From JAQSWP01 sp040255215 (GTDB taxonomy: Bacteria; Pseudomonadota; Alphaproteobacteria; Reyranellales; JAQSWP01): a stretch of DNA of 9,332 nucleotides. This document shows, piece by piece, positions 1-5,580 of this stretch; positions within the stretch are counted from its first letter, which is position 1; each line of letters begins with the position of its first letter. Made by a program: the position numbers and the translations under genes. The notes beneath the pieces were generated by a model. It was given only the letters and a program-made list of their open reading frames with translations. It was not told the origin of the DNA and ran no database searches. Location: positions 1-9,332 of the forward strand of contig JBDZUM010000137.1 of assembly GCA_040255215.1 (NCBI GenBank). The letters run 5' to 3'.

Positions 1-1
1 G

Positions 2-802
2 CAGGCCGGCGAACAGGACTTCGTCTTTCTCACCATCAAGTCCAACAGCGCGCCGGCCATCGCCGCCAGCCTTGCCCCCATGCTGCGCCCGGATACGGGC
101 GTGGTGACGGCAATGAACGGGCTGCCATTCTGGTACTTCCACAAGCTGGGTGGTCCGCACGAAGGGCGGCGGCTGAGATCGGTCGATCCCGCCGATCTGA
201 TGTGGAGCCATATCGGTCCGCAGCGCGCCATCGGCTGCGTGCTGGATCCGGCCGCCGCCATCGAGGCGCCGGGCGTCATCCGCCACACCTATTCAGACCG
301 CGTGCCGATCGGCGAGCCCGACGGTTCGCGCTCCGAACGCATCCAGGCCCTCAGCAAGGCGATGATCGCCGCCGGGCTGAAGGCGCCGGTGCGCCCGCGC
401 ATCCGCACCGACATCTGGATCAAGCTCTGGGGCAATGTCTGCTTCAATCCCTTGAGCGCGCTGACCCACGCCACGCTCGACGTGCTGGCGACCGATCCGG
501 AACTGGCGTCGCTGGTCACCGCGCTGATGAGCGAAGCGCGCGCGGTGGGCGAGGCGCTGGGCATCGATTTCCTGATCGACACGCAGAAGCGCATCGCCGG
601 CGCGGCCGAGGCCGGGGCGCACAAGACCTCGATGCTGCAGGACCTCGAAAGCGGACGTCCGATGGAGATCGATCCCATCGTCGGCGCCGTGGTCGAGCTG
701 GGCCGCCTGCTGAAAGTGCCGACGCCGACCATCGATGTCGTGCTGGCGCTGGTGCGGCGGCGGGCGATCGAAGCGGGATGCTACAGGCCGGCCGCGCCAT
801 GA
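2..802 (+). CDS. Ketopantoate reductase family (ApbA/PanE-like) 2-dehydropantoate 2-reductase, 5'-truncated
   Basis: The reading frame is open from base 2, and 266 residues are visible before TGA at 800-802. The start codon and the GxGxxG part of the NADPH-binding Rossmann fold lie upstream of the window. The visible part begins late in that fold (DFVFLTIKSNSA, then VVTAMNGLPFWYF, typical of the family). The C-terminal helical domain follows. It has the catalytic-type lysine in IKLWGN (visible residue 141), Asn 145 and Asn 149 in the conserved N-x-L-S-A-L-T region, and the substrate-domain glutamate in GRPMEID (visible residue 222), followed by VPTPT. PanE reduces 2-dehydropantoate to pantoate for CoA synthesis. 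Many paralogues of this subtype act on other 2-keto acids, so true PanE activity is not assured. The stop overlaps the next start as ATGA, which suggests translational coupling. I am sure of the family and unsure of the substrate. Confidence 0.9.
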   Translation, partial: QAGEQDFVFLTIKSNSAPAIAASLAPMLRPDTGVVTAMNGLPFWYFHKLGGPHEGRRLRSVDPADLMWSHIGPQRAIGCVLDPAAAIEAPGVIRHTYSDRVPIGEPDGSRSERIQALSKAMIAAGLKAPVRPRIRTDIWIKLWGNVCFNPLSALTHATLDVLATDPELASLVTALMSEARAVGEALGIDFLIDTQKRIAGAAEAGAHKTSMLQDLESGRPMEIDPIVGAVVELGRLLKVPTPTIDVVLALVRRRAIEAGCYRPAAP

Positions 803-990
803 GCACGACGCCGCGCCCGGTCCGCGCAATCCCCTCGCCCTGCGCCAACGTGTGCATGCTGCATCCCGACAGCAACCTGTGCATCGGCTGCAAGCGCACC
901 GTCGAGGAGATCGCGCGCTGGACGGGATACAGCGACGAGGAGCGCCGGCGCATCATGGACGAGCTGCCGCAGCGCAACCACGAACTCTGA
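799..990 (+). CDS. DUF1289 family small four-cysteine protein
   Basis: This 63-residue protein starts at ATG 799, which overlaps the TGA of the preceding gene, so translation is probably coupled. The frame is open far upstream, but that part is only a shadow of the reductase gene. Residues 12-34 carry the DUF1289 pattern: PSPC, then C-x3-C at Cys15 and Cys19, then LCIGCKRT with Cys28 and Cys31. A W-x-G-Y-S-D-E-E-R-R segment and a short helical C-terminus follow. The cysteine layout C-x3-C-x8-C-x2-C suggests a bound metal ion or iron-sulfur cluster, but I know of no settled function for the family. The length matches typical members, which are short proteins of about 60-90 residues. The protein is cytoplasmic, with no signal peptide or membrane segment. 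The gene lies between a reductase and a membrane acyltransferase, and this context does not reveal a job. Confidence 0.88.
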   Translation: MSTTPRPVRAIPSPCANVCMLHPDSNLCIGCKRTVEEIARWTGYSDEERRRIMDELPQRNHEL

Positions 991-993
991 AGC

Positions 994-2013
994 ATGAACC
1001 AGGCCGCATCAGCCCCGACCGGCGACCGTCTTGTCACTCTGGACGTGTTGAAGGCGCTGGCCATCTGCCTCGTGGTATTCGGCCACGTCGTGCAGGGGCT
1101 CGACCGCATGGAGATCGTCCAGCGAGGCGACGTCTTCGACGCGCTGCAGGACTGGGTCTACCGCTTCCACATGCATGCCTTCTTCTTCGCCTCCGGCTGC
1201 GTGCTGGCGCTGCGGCCACCGCCGGACTTCGCCAGCCTGGCGCGCCGCCGAGCGGGCACTCTCTATTGGCCGCATCTGGTGTGGAGCGCGATCTACTACG
1301 CCATCGCCGTCGTTTTCGCACGCTACTACAACAGCCCGATGGAGGATCCGGCGGACGTGCCGCGTCATCTGATCGAGATTCTCACCGGCCAGAAATCCTG
1401 GTTCCTGGTGACGCTGTTCGTCGTCACCGTGGTCGCCTGGCCGATTCTGGCGCGAAATCGACTGGCGGCTCTGACCATTGCCCTCGCGCTGGCGCTGATA
1501 CCGCTGCTCGGATACTGGCAGGTGCCGCATTATTTCCAGCGCTTCATGCTGTTCCTGGTATTGGGCTTCATTGCCGTCGGTCTCGTGCGCCGTACCGAGG
1601 CAATATCGTCGACCCTGACGCTCCTCGCAGCCGGCATGGCGCTACTCGCCGCCCTGCTGCCTGCCACGCCGCCGTCTTCTCTCACCGGCGTCGGTCTGCG
1701 CGCGTGGGATATTCTATTTGGATGTCTCGGCGTGGCTGGGCTGCTGGCGATCTCAGGGGCGCTTGGGCGCACACGTCTGGCGCCTGCCCTTTCGTGGCTG
1801 GGCGGAGCGTCGCTGGCCATCTTCCTGATGCATCCGCTGGCGACGGGCGTCGCGCGCATCGCGACGCTCAAACTACTGCCATCCGACGCTGCCTTCGCCC
1901 ATGTCGCGATGATCACGCTCGCGGGGATTGCGCTGCCGGCTCTGGGCTATGCGGTTGCCCTGCGGCTGGGCATGGGCTGGCTGTTCGCCTGGCCGCGGCG
2001 CTCGTCTGCCTAG
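994..2013 (+). CDS. Acyltransferase 3 family integral membrane protein (fucose O-acetylase/OafA-like)
   Basis: This 339-residue protein starts at ATG 994, three bases after the DUF1289 stop. There is no strong Shine-Dalgarno of its own, so coupled translation is likely. It is very hydrophobic, with about ten membrane helices (roughly residues 15-35, 57-73, 90-111, 134-151, 155-174, 178-198, 205-225, 235-257, 262-284 and 294-320). The N-terminal TLDVLKALAICLVVFGH fits the R/K-x10-H motif of AT3 enzymes (Lys20 and His31), and FHMHAFFFASG near residue 60 is the second typical segment. These enzymes move acyl groups, often acetyl, across the inner membrane onto sugars of lipopolysaccharide, exopolysaccharide or lipids. 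The acceptor cannot be told here because no glycan genes adjoin. No SGNH esterase domain is attached. Codon use has slightly more A/T at third positions than its neighbours, which is common for membrane proteins. Confidence 0.88.
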   Translation: MNQAASAPTGDRLVTLDVLKALAICLVVFGHVVQGLDRMEIVQRGDVFDALQDWVYRFHMHAFFFASGCVLALRPPPDFASLARRRAGTLYWPHLVWSAIYYAIAVVFARYYNSPMEDPADVPRHLIEILTGQKSWFLVTLFVVTVVAWPILARNRLAALTIALALALIPLLGYWQVPHYFQRFMLFLVLGFIAVGLVRRTEAISSTLTLLAAGMALLAALLPATPPSSLTGVGLRAWDILFGCLGVAGLLAISGALGRTRLAPALSWLGGASLAIFLMHPLATGVARIATLKLLPSDAAFAHVAMITLAGIALPALGYAVALRLGMGWLFAWPRRSSA

Positions 2014-2020
2014 CTCGTCT

Positions 2021-2038
2021 GCTAGCTCGGCGGCTAGC
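2021..2038. terminator. Possible short convergent terminator hairpin
   Basis: Between the convergent ends of the acyltransferase (stop at 2011-2013) and the 137-aa gene (stop at 2034-2036) there are only 20 bases. The sequence GCTAGC occurs at 2021-2026 and again at 2033-2038. It is its own reverse complement, so the two copies can form a 6-bp stem with a 6-base TCGGCG loop on either strand. No T-tract follows on either side, so this is at best a weak or factor-assisted terminator. The first 8 bases CTAGCTCG are also directly repeated (2010-2017 and 2022-2029). Confidence 0.25.
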
Positions 2039-2447
2039 CCGCCAACCCCGCCTTGTGCAGGCGATAGACCAGCGCATCCTCGATCAGGGCGCCGTTGACG
2101 CGGGTGCCCTGGATGCGCAGGCGCGAGATGGTCGGACCGGTGCCGATCGCCGCCGCCAGCGTGGCGATGACGGCGTGATCGGTCGCCACCGGCGAGATGT
2201 CCTGGCGGGTGAGCGGAAAATCCTCCTCGCTGCGCAGCGACGCGATGGCCTGCGACACCATCTCGGTCGATGCCGCCACCCCCTGCTGCGCGCCGTGCCG
2301 GATGGCCAGATAGAGCCGCCATTCGTTGATGTCGGGCGCATAGCTCCACAGAGCAGCCGGCACGACGCCGCCGCGCTCCTCGATGCGCCGCAGCAGCCGC
2401 TCGCCGGCCTCGATGCGGTCCGACCCGAGTTCCGCGCGCGCGCTCAT
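2034..2447 (-). CDS. Uncharacterised 137-aa protein coupled to a crotonase
   Basis: This 137-residue protein is read from ATG at 2447-2445. It overlaps the stop of the upstream crotonase as TGATG, with an AAGGGA ribosome-binding site inside the crotonase's last codons. Coupled translation from one mRNA is therefore very likely. The N-terminal part is helical and charged (about residues 5-26, GERLLRRIEERGG), followed by VVPAALWSYAPDINEWRLYLA, which looks like a beta-rich segment. The rest alternates helix and strand and ends in LIEDALVYRLHKAGLAG. There is no signal peptide, membrane segment or cysteine. I do not recognise a named domain. The ERLL...AALW.Y.P...EWRL pattern resembles small uncharacterised proteins I have seen in other bacteria, but that is memory rather than a search. 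Third-position G/C bias supports real coding. Confidence 0.75.
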   Translation of the reverse strand: MSARAELGSDRIEAGERLLRRIEERGGVVPAALWSYAPDINEWRLYLAIRHGAQQGVAASTEMVSQAIASLRSEEDFPLTRQDISPVATDHAVIATLAAAIGTGPTISRLRIQGTRVNGALIEDALVYRLHKAGLAG

Positions 2448-3253
2448 CAGCGTCCCTTGAAGCGCGGCCGGCGCCGCTCGAGGAAGGCGGCGACGCCCTC
2501 GCGATGGTCCTCGGTCATGCCGGCCAGGGCGAACTGGTCGACATCCATGTGGCTGGCGAGGTCGTCGAGCGCATGCGTCAGCCTATTGATAGTCTGCTTG
2601 GTCATGGCGACTGGGATGGGCGGCAGGCGCGCGATCTTTTCCGCCATCACCATCGCGGCATCGAACGCCCCGCCATCGTCGACCACCTGCTCGACCAACC
2701 CCCACTCGTAGGCCTCCTGGGACGAGATGCGGTCGTCGGCCAGCAGCACGGCCTGCTTCGTACGCGCCGGTCCGATCAGATGCAGCATGCGCGGCATGCT
2801 CTGCCAGCTCATGTTCATGCCCAGCGCGATCTCCGGCACGCGCATATGGGCGCCGCGGCCCATGATGCGGAAATCGGTCATCACCGCCATGACGACGCCG
2901 CCGCCAACGGCGAAGCCTTCGATGGCGCAGATCGTGATCTGGTCCATGTCCTGCCAGGCCGCCGCCAGACGCGGGCCCATGCGCAGGTGCCGACGCAGCG
3001 CGCCGATATCCATGTCCCGCCGCGACCGGCCTTCCGGATCCTTGAGGTCGAAACCGGCCGAGAAGCACTTGTCGGTGCCGGTCAGGATGACCACGGAGGT
3101 GGCGCCATCGTCCTCGAAGGACCGCGCCGCCGCCGTCAGTTGCCTTATCGCCTCCGGCGACAACGCGTTGACCCCGTCGCCGCGGTCGAAACGCACGACC
3201 GCGATGCGGCCTTCGGGGCCAAGCCCCTTCTCGATCGATACGAATTCCGACAC
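2447..3253 (-). CDS. Enoyl-CoA hydratase/isomerase superfamily protein (crotonase fold), non-canonical active site
   Basis: I place the start at GTG 3253-3251, giving 268 residues, the usual crotonase length. An AGGGGCGG ribosome-binding site lies just upstream, and the longer reading begins with non-family residues. The crotonase landmarks are VNALSPE (28-34), the first oxyanion-hole segment CFSAGFDLK (63-71), the second GFAVGGGVVMAVMTDFRI (113-130), VPEIALG (139-145), ISSQEAYEWGLV (177-187) and the C-terminal DHREGVAAFLERRRPRFKGR. Against rat mitochondrial hydratase, the position of Glu144 (in GGGCE) is Val121, while the Glu164 position (in PE) is kept as Glu141. The fold and CoA binding are secure. 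The reaction is not, and could be isomerisation, hydrolysis or another crotonase chemistry. It is coupled to the 137-aa gene and divergent from a second crotonase across 80 bases. Confidence 0.9.
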   Translation of the reverse strand: MSEFVSIEKGLGPEGRIAVVRFDRGDGVNALSPEAIRQLTAAARSFEDDGATSVVILTGTDKCFSAGFDLKDPEGRSRRDMDIGALRRHLRMGPRLAAAWQDMDQITICAIEGFAVGGGVVMAVMTDFRIMGRGAHMRVPEIALGMNMSWQSMPRMLHLIGPARTKQAVLLADDRISSQEAYEWGLVEQVVDDGGAFDAAMVMAEKIARLPPIPVAMTKQTINRLTHALDDLASHMDVDQFALAGMTEDHREGVAAFLERRRPRFKGR

Positions 3254-3333
3254 GTTCCCGCCCCTGTTTGACGCCAGTTTGCAATAAGACCGGCCGTGCT
3301 GCAATTTGCCGCCGACAGCGAGGAACGAGGACG
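3254..3333. promoter_or_regulatory. Divergent intergenic region between the two crotonases
   Basis: These 80 bases separate the oppositely oriented crotonase starts and must hold promoters for both blocks unless transcription enters from elsewhere. An imperfect dyad is visible: AGTTTGCA at 3276-3283 against TGCAATTT at 3300-3307, matching at 6 of 8 positions. In addition GCAAT is directly repeated 20 bases apart (3281 and 3301), about two helical turns. This could be a repressor site such as a TetR-type acyl-CoA-responsive operator, but no regulator gene is in view. I could not find a convincing -35/-10 pair. The AGGAACGAGG at 3321-3330 is the ribosome-binding site of the forward gene. Confidence 0.35.
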
Positions 3334-4110
3334 ATGACAGCGAACAGCGGCAAGATTCTGACGCATCGGCAGGGGCCGGTGCTGACCATCACCATCAACC
3401 GGCCCGAAGTGCGCAACGCGCTCGACAACGAAGCCGCGCTCGAGCTGGGCCGGGCGCTCTATGCCTTCGATGCCGATCCGCATCTGAATGCCGCCGTGCT
3501 GACCGGCGCCGGTGGCGCCTTCTGCGCCGGCGCCGACCTCAAGGCGCTGGCCGGCGGCACCGATTATTTCCCCTGGGCGGGCTCGGAAAAGGGGCCACTG
3601 CGGGCGCCGCTGTCGAAGCCGGTCATCGCCGCCATCGCCGGGACCGCCTGCGCCGGCGGCTTGGGCGTGGCGCTGTTCTGCGACATCCGCATCGTCGAGG
3701 AGAACGCCAGTTTCGGCGTGTTCTCCCGGCGCTGGGGCGTGCCCATGAGCGACGGCACCACCGTGCGCCTGCCGCGGCTGATCGGCCAGGCGCGGGCGCT
3801 CGACATGCTGATCACCGGTCGGGCCGTTTCGGCGAAAGAAGCCTTGGACTGGGGCCTGGCGACGCGGCTGGTCGGCAACGGTCTGGCCCTGAAGGAAGCG
3901 CAGGAGCTGGCGCTGCAGGTTGCCTCCTTTCCGCAGATCGCGCTGCGCTCTGACCGGCGCTCGGCCTACGAACAGGCTGAATACGGCTTCGCCGCCGCCA
4001 TTGCGCGTGAGGCCGAACTGGCGGCCGAGGCGCGACGCAAGGAAGCGATGCCGGGCGCCAAACGTTTCGCCGAAGGCAAGGGCCGGCACGGCTCCTTCGT
4101 CGACCTGTGA
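3334..4110 (+). CDS. Enoyl-CoA hydratase/isomerase superfamily protein (crotonase fold) lacking both catalytic glutamates
   Basis: I chose ATG 3334 (258 residues) because AGGAACGAGG lies just upstream and family similarity begins at once. A TTG-initiated extension to 3268 would run through the divergent promoter region. The landmarks are NRPEVRNALDN (22-32), the oxyanion segment AFCAGADLK (62-70), the second segment GTACAGGLGVALFCDIRI (103-120) and FGVFSRRWGVPMSDGTTVRLPRLIG (127-151). This last pattern, R-R-W-G-V-P-x-x-D-G-x-T-x-R-L-P-R, marks a recurrent subgroup annotated as EchA-like crotonases. Aligned with rat hydratase, the Glu144 site is Gly111 and the Glu164 site is Ser131, so both catalytic acids are missing. 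Ordinary enoyl-CoA hydration is therefore doubtful, and the true substrate is unknown. The C-terminus is rich in Arg, Glu and Ala and lacks the usual R-x-P-x-F-x end. The quinone oxidoreductase follows 11 bases later. Confidence 0.9.
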   Translation: MTANSGKILTHRQGPVLTITINRPEVRNALDNEAALELGRALYAFDADPHLNAAVLTGAGGAFCAGADLKALAGGTDYFPWAGSEKGPLRAPLSKPVIAAIAGTACAGGLGVALFCDIRIVEENASFGVFSRRWGVPMSDGTTVRLPRLIGQARALDMLITGRAVSAKEALDWGLATRLVGNGLALKEAQELALQVASFPQIALRSDRRSAYEQAEYGFAAAIAREAELAAEARRKEAMPGAKRFAEGKGRHGSFVDL

Positions 4111-4121
4111 AGGCTGAACCG

Positions 4122-5126
4122 ATGCGCGCTCTCGTCTGCCGCGAATACGGCACGCCCGACGTTCTGAAGCTGGAAAACGATTGGCCCGAGCCGCAATTGC
4201 GGCCCGGCCATGTCCGCATCGCCACCCGCCTTGCCGGCATTTCCTTCGCCGTCGTGCTGGGCATCGCCGGCAAGCACCAGAACAAACCCGGCCTGCCCTA
4301 CGTTCCCGGCGGTGAAGTGGCGGGAACGGTCATCGATGCGGCCCCCGACGTGACGCATGTGAAGCCCGGCGACCGCGTCGCGGCCCTGGCCCAGGGCGGC
4401 GGCGGCATCGCCGAACGCTTCGTCGCTCCCGCCCATACCGTGTGGAAGATCCCCGACGGACTGGACGACGCCGGCGCGCTGATCGTCGCCGGCACGCATG
4501 GCAGCGTGTTCCTGGGACTGGACTGGGCGGCGCGACTGCAGCAAGGCGAAACGCTGCTGGTGCATGGCGCGGGCGGCGGCAGCGGGCTGAGCGCCGTCAT
4601 GCTCGGCCGCGCCAGAGGCGCGCGCGTCATCGGCACCGCTTCCAGCCAGGAGAAGCGCGAAGCCGCGCTGGCGGCCGGCGCCGATATCGCCATCGACTAC
4701 CGCAACGAGGACATGCGCGCACGGGTTCTGGAACTGACCGACGGCCGTGGCGTCGACGTGGTGTTCGATCCGGTCGGTGGCGATCTGTTCGACCAGTCGC
4801 TGCGCTGCGTGGCGCCGGAAGCGCGGGTCGTCTGCTACGGCTTCGCTTCGGGGCGCATCCCGCAGATCCCGGCCAACATCCTGCTGGTCAAGAACGTCAC
4901 GGCCATCGGCTACTACTGGGGCTACTACCTCGGCTGGGGCCGGCAGATGCCGAAGCCTGAGAACTTCGTCCGCCTGCGCGAGACGATGGCGATGCTGATG
5001 CAATGGGCGGCCGAAGGCCGGCTGCCGAAGATGCCGGTGACGTCGTTTCCGGTCGCCGAGTTCCGCGCCGCCATGCGCGTGGTCGAGGACAGCAAGGCTA
5101 TCGGCAAGATCGTGCTGGCGTTCTGA
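4122..5126 (+). CDS. NADPH:quinone oxidoreductase family, zinc-free medium-chain reductase
   Basis: This 334-residue protein has the MDR two-domain plan. A GroES-like N-terminal domain (about 1-115; MRALVCREYG, YVPGGEVAGTV, VKPGDRVAAL) is followed by a Rossmann domain carrying the dinucleotide-binding loop VHGAGGGSGLSAV (147-159), then DVVFDPVGGDLF. The C-terminal segment LPKMPVTSFPVAEFRAAM...AIGKIVLAF is typical of QOR and human QORL2-like members. The cysteine and histidine zinc ligands of alcohol dehydrogenases are absent, as expected. It probably reduces a quinone, an enone or an enoyl-CoA-type double bond with NADPH. I prefer ATG 4122 because the family starts MRALVC and GAAGG-like bases (4109-4113) sit at a good distance. 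A GTG at 4107 overlapping the crotonase TGA would add five residues. The gene is likely co-transcribed with the crotonase. Its last 29 bases overlap the convergent 114-aa gene. Confidence 0.92.
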   Translation: MRALVCREYGTPDVLKLENDWPEPQLRPGHVRIATRLAGISFAVVLGIAGKHQNKPGLPYVPGGEVAGTVIDAAPDVTHVKPGDRVAALAQGGGGIAERFVAPAHTVWKIPDGLDDAGALIVAGTHGSVFLGLDWAARLQQGETLLVHGAGGGSGLSAVMLGRARGARVIGTASSQEKREAALAAGADIAIDYRNEDMRARVLELTDGRGVDVVFDPVGGDLFDQSLRCVAPEARVVCYGFASGRIPQIPANILLVKNVTAIGYYWGYYLGWGRQMPKPENFVRLRETMAMLMQWAAEGRLPKMPVTSFPVAEFRAAMRVVEDSKAIGKIVLAF

Positions 5127-5442
5127 GAGAGGCGGGTGCTGCCCGCCATTGCGCCAGTTCCCGTCGCAGCGCGTCGTTCTCGGCTCGCAGCTGGCGTTCG
5201 CGAGCGGCAGCGGCGCGTACGAACTCGCTCCACGGATCGACCAGACCGCGTCGCGGCATCGGGCCAAGGCGGCGATCGCCGTCGCCGCCCAGCAGGCTCC
5301 ACCAGTCGAGCCCGGCCCGGCTCACCAGCCGATGCGCCGCCAGCGCCGCACTGGCCCGTTCGCCGGCATGGTCGGATCCCAGCATGCCGAGAATGCGCGC
5401 CAGCCTGACCAGATCGCTTCTGCCCGGAACCTTGCCTGCCAT
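5098..5442 (-). CDS. Uncharacterised 114-aa protein with C-terminal coiled coil
   Basis: I place the start at ATG 5442-5440 behind GGGGA. An upstream in-frame ATG at 5523 would only add leader sequence that contains a hairpin. Residues 9-51 (SDLVRLARILGMLGSDHAG..., then ALAAHRLVSRAGLDWWSLL) form two predicted helices. They resemble the N-terminal helices of small uncharacterised proteins, with a faint likeness to DUF2786-type segments. Residues 72-100 (EFVRAAAARERQLRAENDALRRELAQWR) look like a short leucine-zipper coiled coil, so it may dimerise. The function is unknown. Codon bias supports the - strand frame up to about residue 100. The last 14 residues use atypical codons (several AGA, CCA, TCT and GCA), and the tail runs antisense into the quinone oxidoreductase stop region. 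The gene lies downstream of malate synthase and the 101-aa gene, after a 138-base structured gap. Confidence 0.68.
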   Translation of the reverse strand: MAGKVPGRSDLVRLARILGMLGSDHAGERASAALAAHRLVSRAGLDWWSLLGGDGDRRLGPMPRRGLVDPWSEFVRAAAARERQLRAENDALRRELAQWRAAPASLRTPARSCR

Positions 5443-5449
5443 GCCGTCC

Positions 5450-5470
5450 CCGCGCCGTTGCCGGGCGCGG
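5450..5470 (-). promoter_or_regulatory. Leader hairpin touching the 114-aa gene's Shine-Dalgarno
   Basis: CCGCGCC at 5450-5456 and GGCGCGG at 5464-5470 are perfect reverse complements. They form a 7-bp all-G/C stem with a 7-base loop. On the - strand mRNA the 3' arm ends inside the GGGGA Shine-Dalgarno (5451-5447) of the gene starting at 5442, so folding could hide part of it. This could tune translation. A chance hairpin in G/C-rich DNA is the alternative. Confidence 0.3.
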
Positions 5471-5497
5471 TTTATGGCTGCGGACGGGCCAGCATGA

Positions 5498-5538
5498 AAG
5501 CGCCAAGTGTGCAATCCGGTCATCCCCGGATGGCGCTT
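5498..5538 (-). terminator. Two-tier stem-loop between the small genes, possible terminator or leader element
   Basis: An outer 7-bp perfect stem (AAGCGCC 5498-5504 with GGCGCTT 5532-5538) encloses an inner 6-bp perfect stem (ATCCGG 5514-5519 with CCGGAT 5526-5531). The inner loop is TCATCC, and one side carries a 9-base bulge. It begins 43 bases after the stop of the 101-aa gene in transcription order. On the - strand the outer arm ends GGCGCTT followed by T then C, so only three T follow, a weak tail for an intrinsic terminator. It could end the malate synthase mRNA or act in the leader of the 114-aa gene. The sequence AAAGCGCC recurs at 5594-5601. Confidence 0.4.
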
Positions 5539-5558
5539 GTCGCCCCGCGCCGGCGTGC

Positions 5559-5572
5559 TAGATATATAGATA
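5559..5572 (-). promoter_or_regulatory. A/T-rich TAGATA repeat, possible promoter of the 114-aa gene
   Basis: TAGATA-TA-TAGATA lies at 5559-5572, directly after the 101-aa gene's stop in - strand order. Twelve of its 14 bases are A or T inside strongly G/C-rich DNA, so it stands out. On the - strand it reads TATCTATATATCTA and could supply a -10 element (TATATA) for the 114-aa gene. No well-spaced -35 is obvious: TTGCAG upstream fits only partly. Such a promoter would give a leader of about 110 bases holding both hairpins noted nearby. Confidence 0.3.
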
Positions 5573-5580
5573 CCGCCAGT

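Noticed and set aside
735..2711. A 658-codon + strand open frame across the DUF1289, acyltransferase and - strand crotonase genes
   Set aside because: It runs across several well-supported genes in a different frame and has the Arg/Ala/Gly-rich composition of a G/C-driven shadow, with no recognisable motif.
3268..3296. TTGACG at 3268-3273 as a -35 element
   Set aside because: At 16-18 base spacing the sequence is CGGCCG-like and cannot serve as a -10, so no promoter was called from it.
3268..3333. A TTG-initiated N-terminal extension of the forward crotonase
   Set aside because: It would cover the divergent promoter region and has no family similarity. ATG 3334 has a clear ribosome-binding site.
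3966..5267. A 433-codon - strand open frame opposite the quinone oxidoreductase
   Set aside because: The + strand gene has clear MDR motifs. The antisense frame is rich in Arg, His and Ala and shows no motif.
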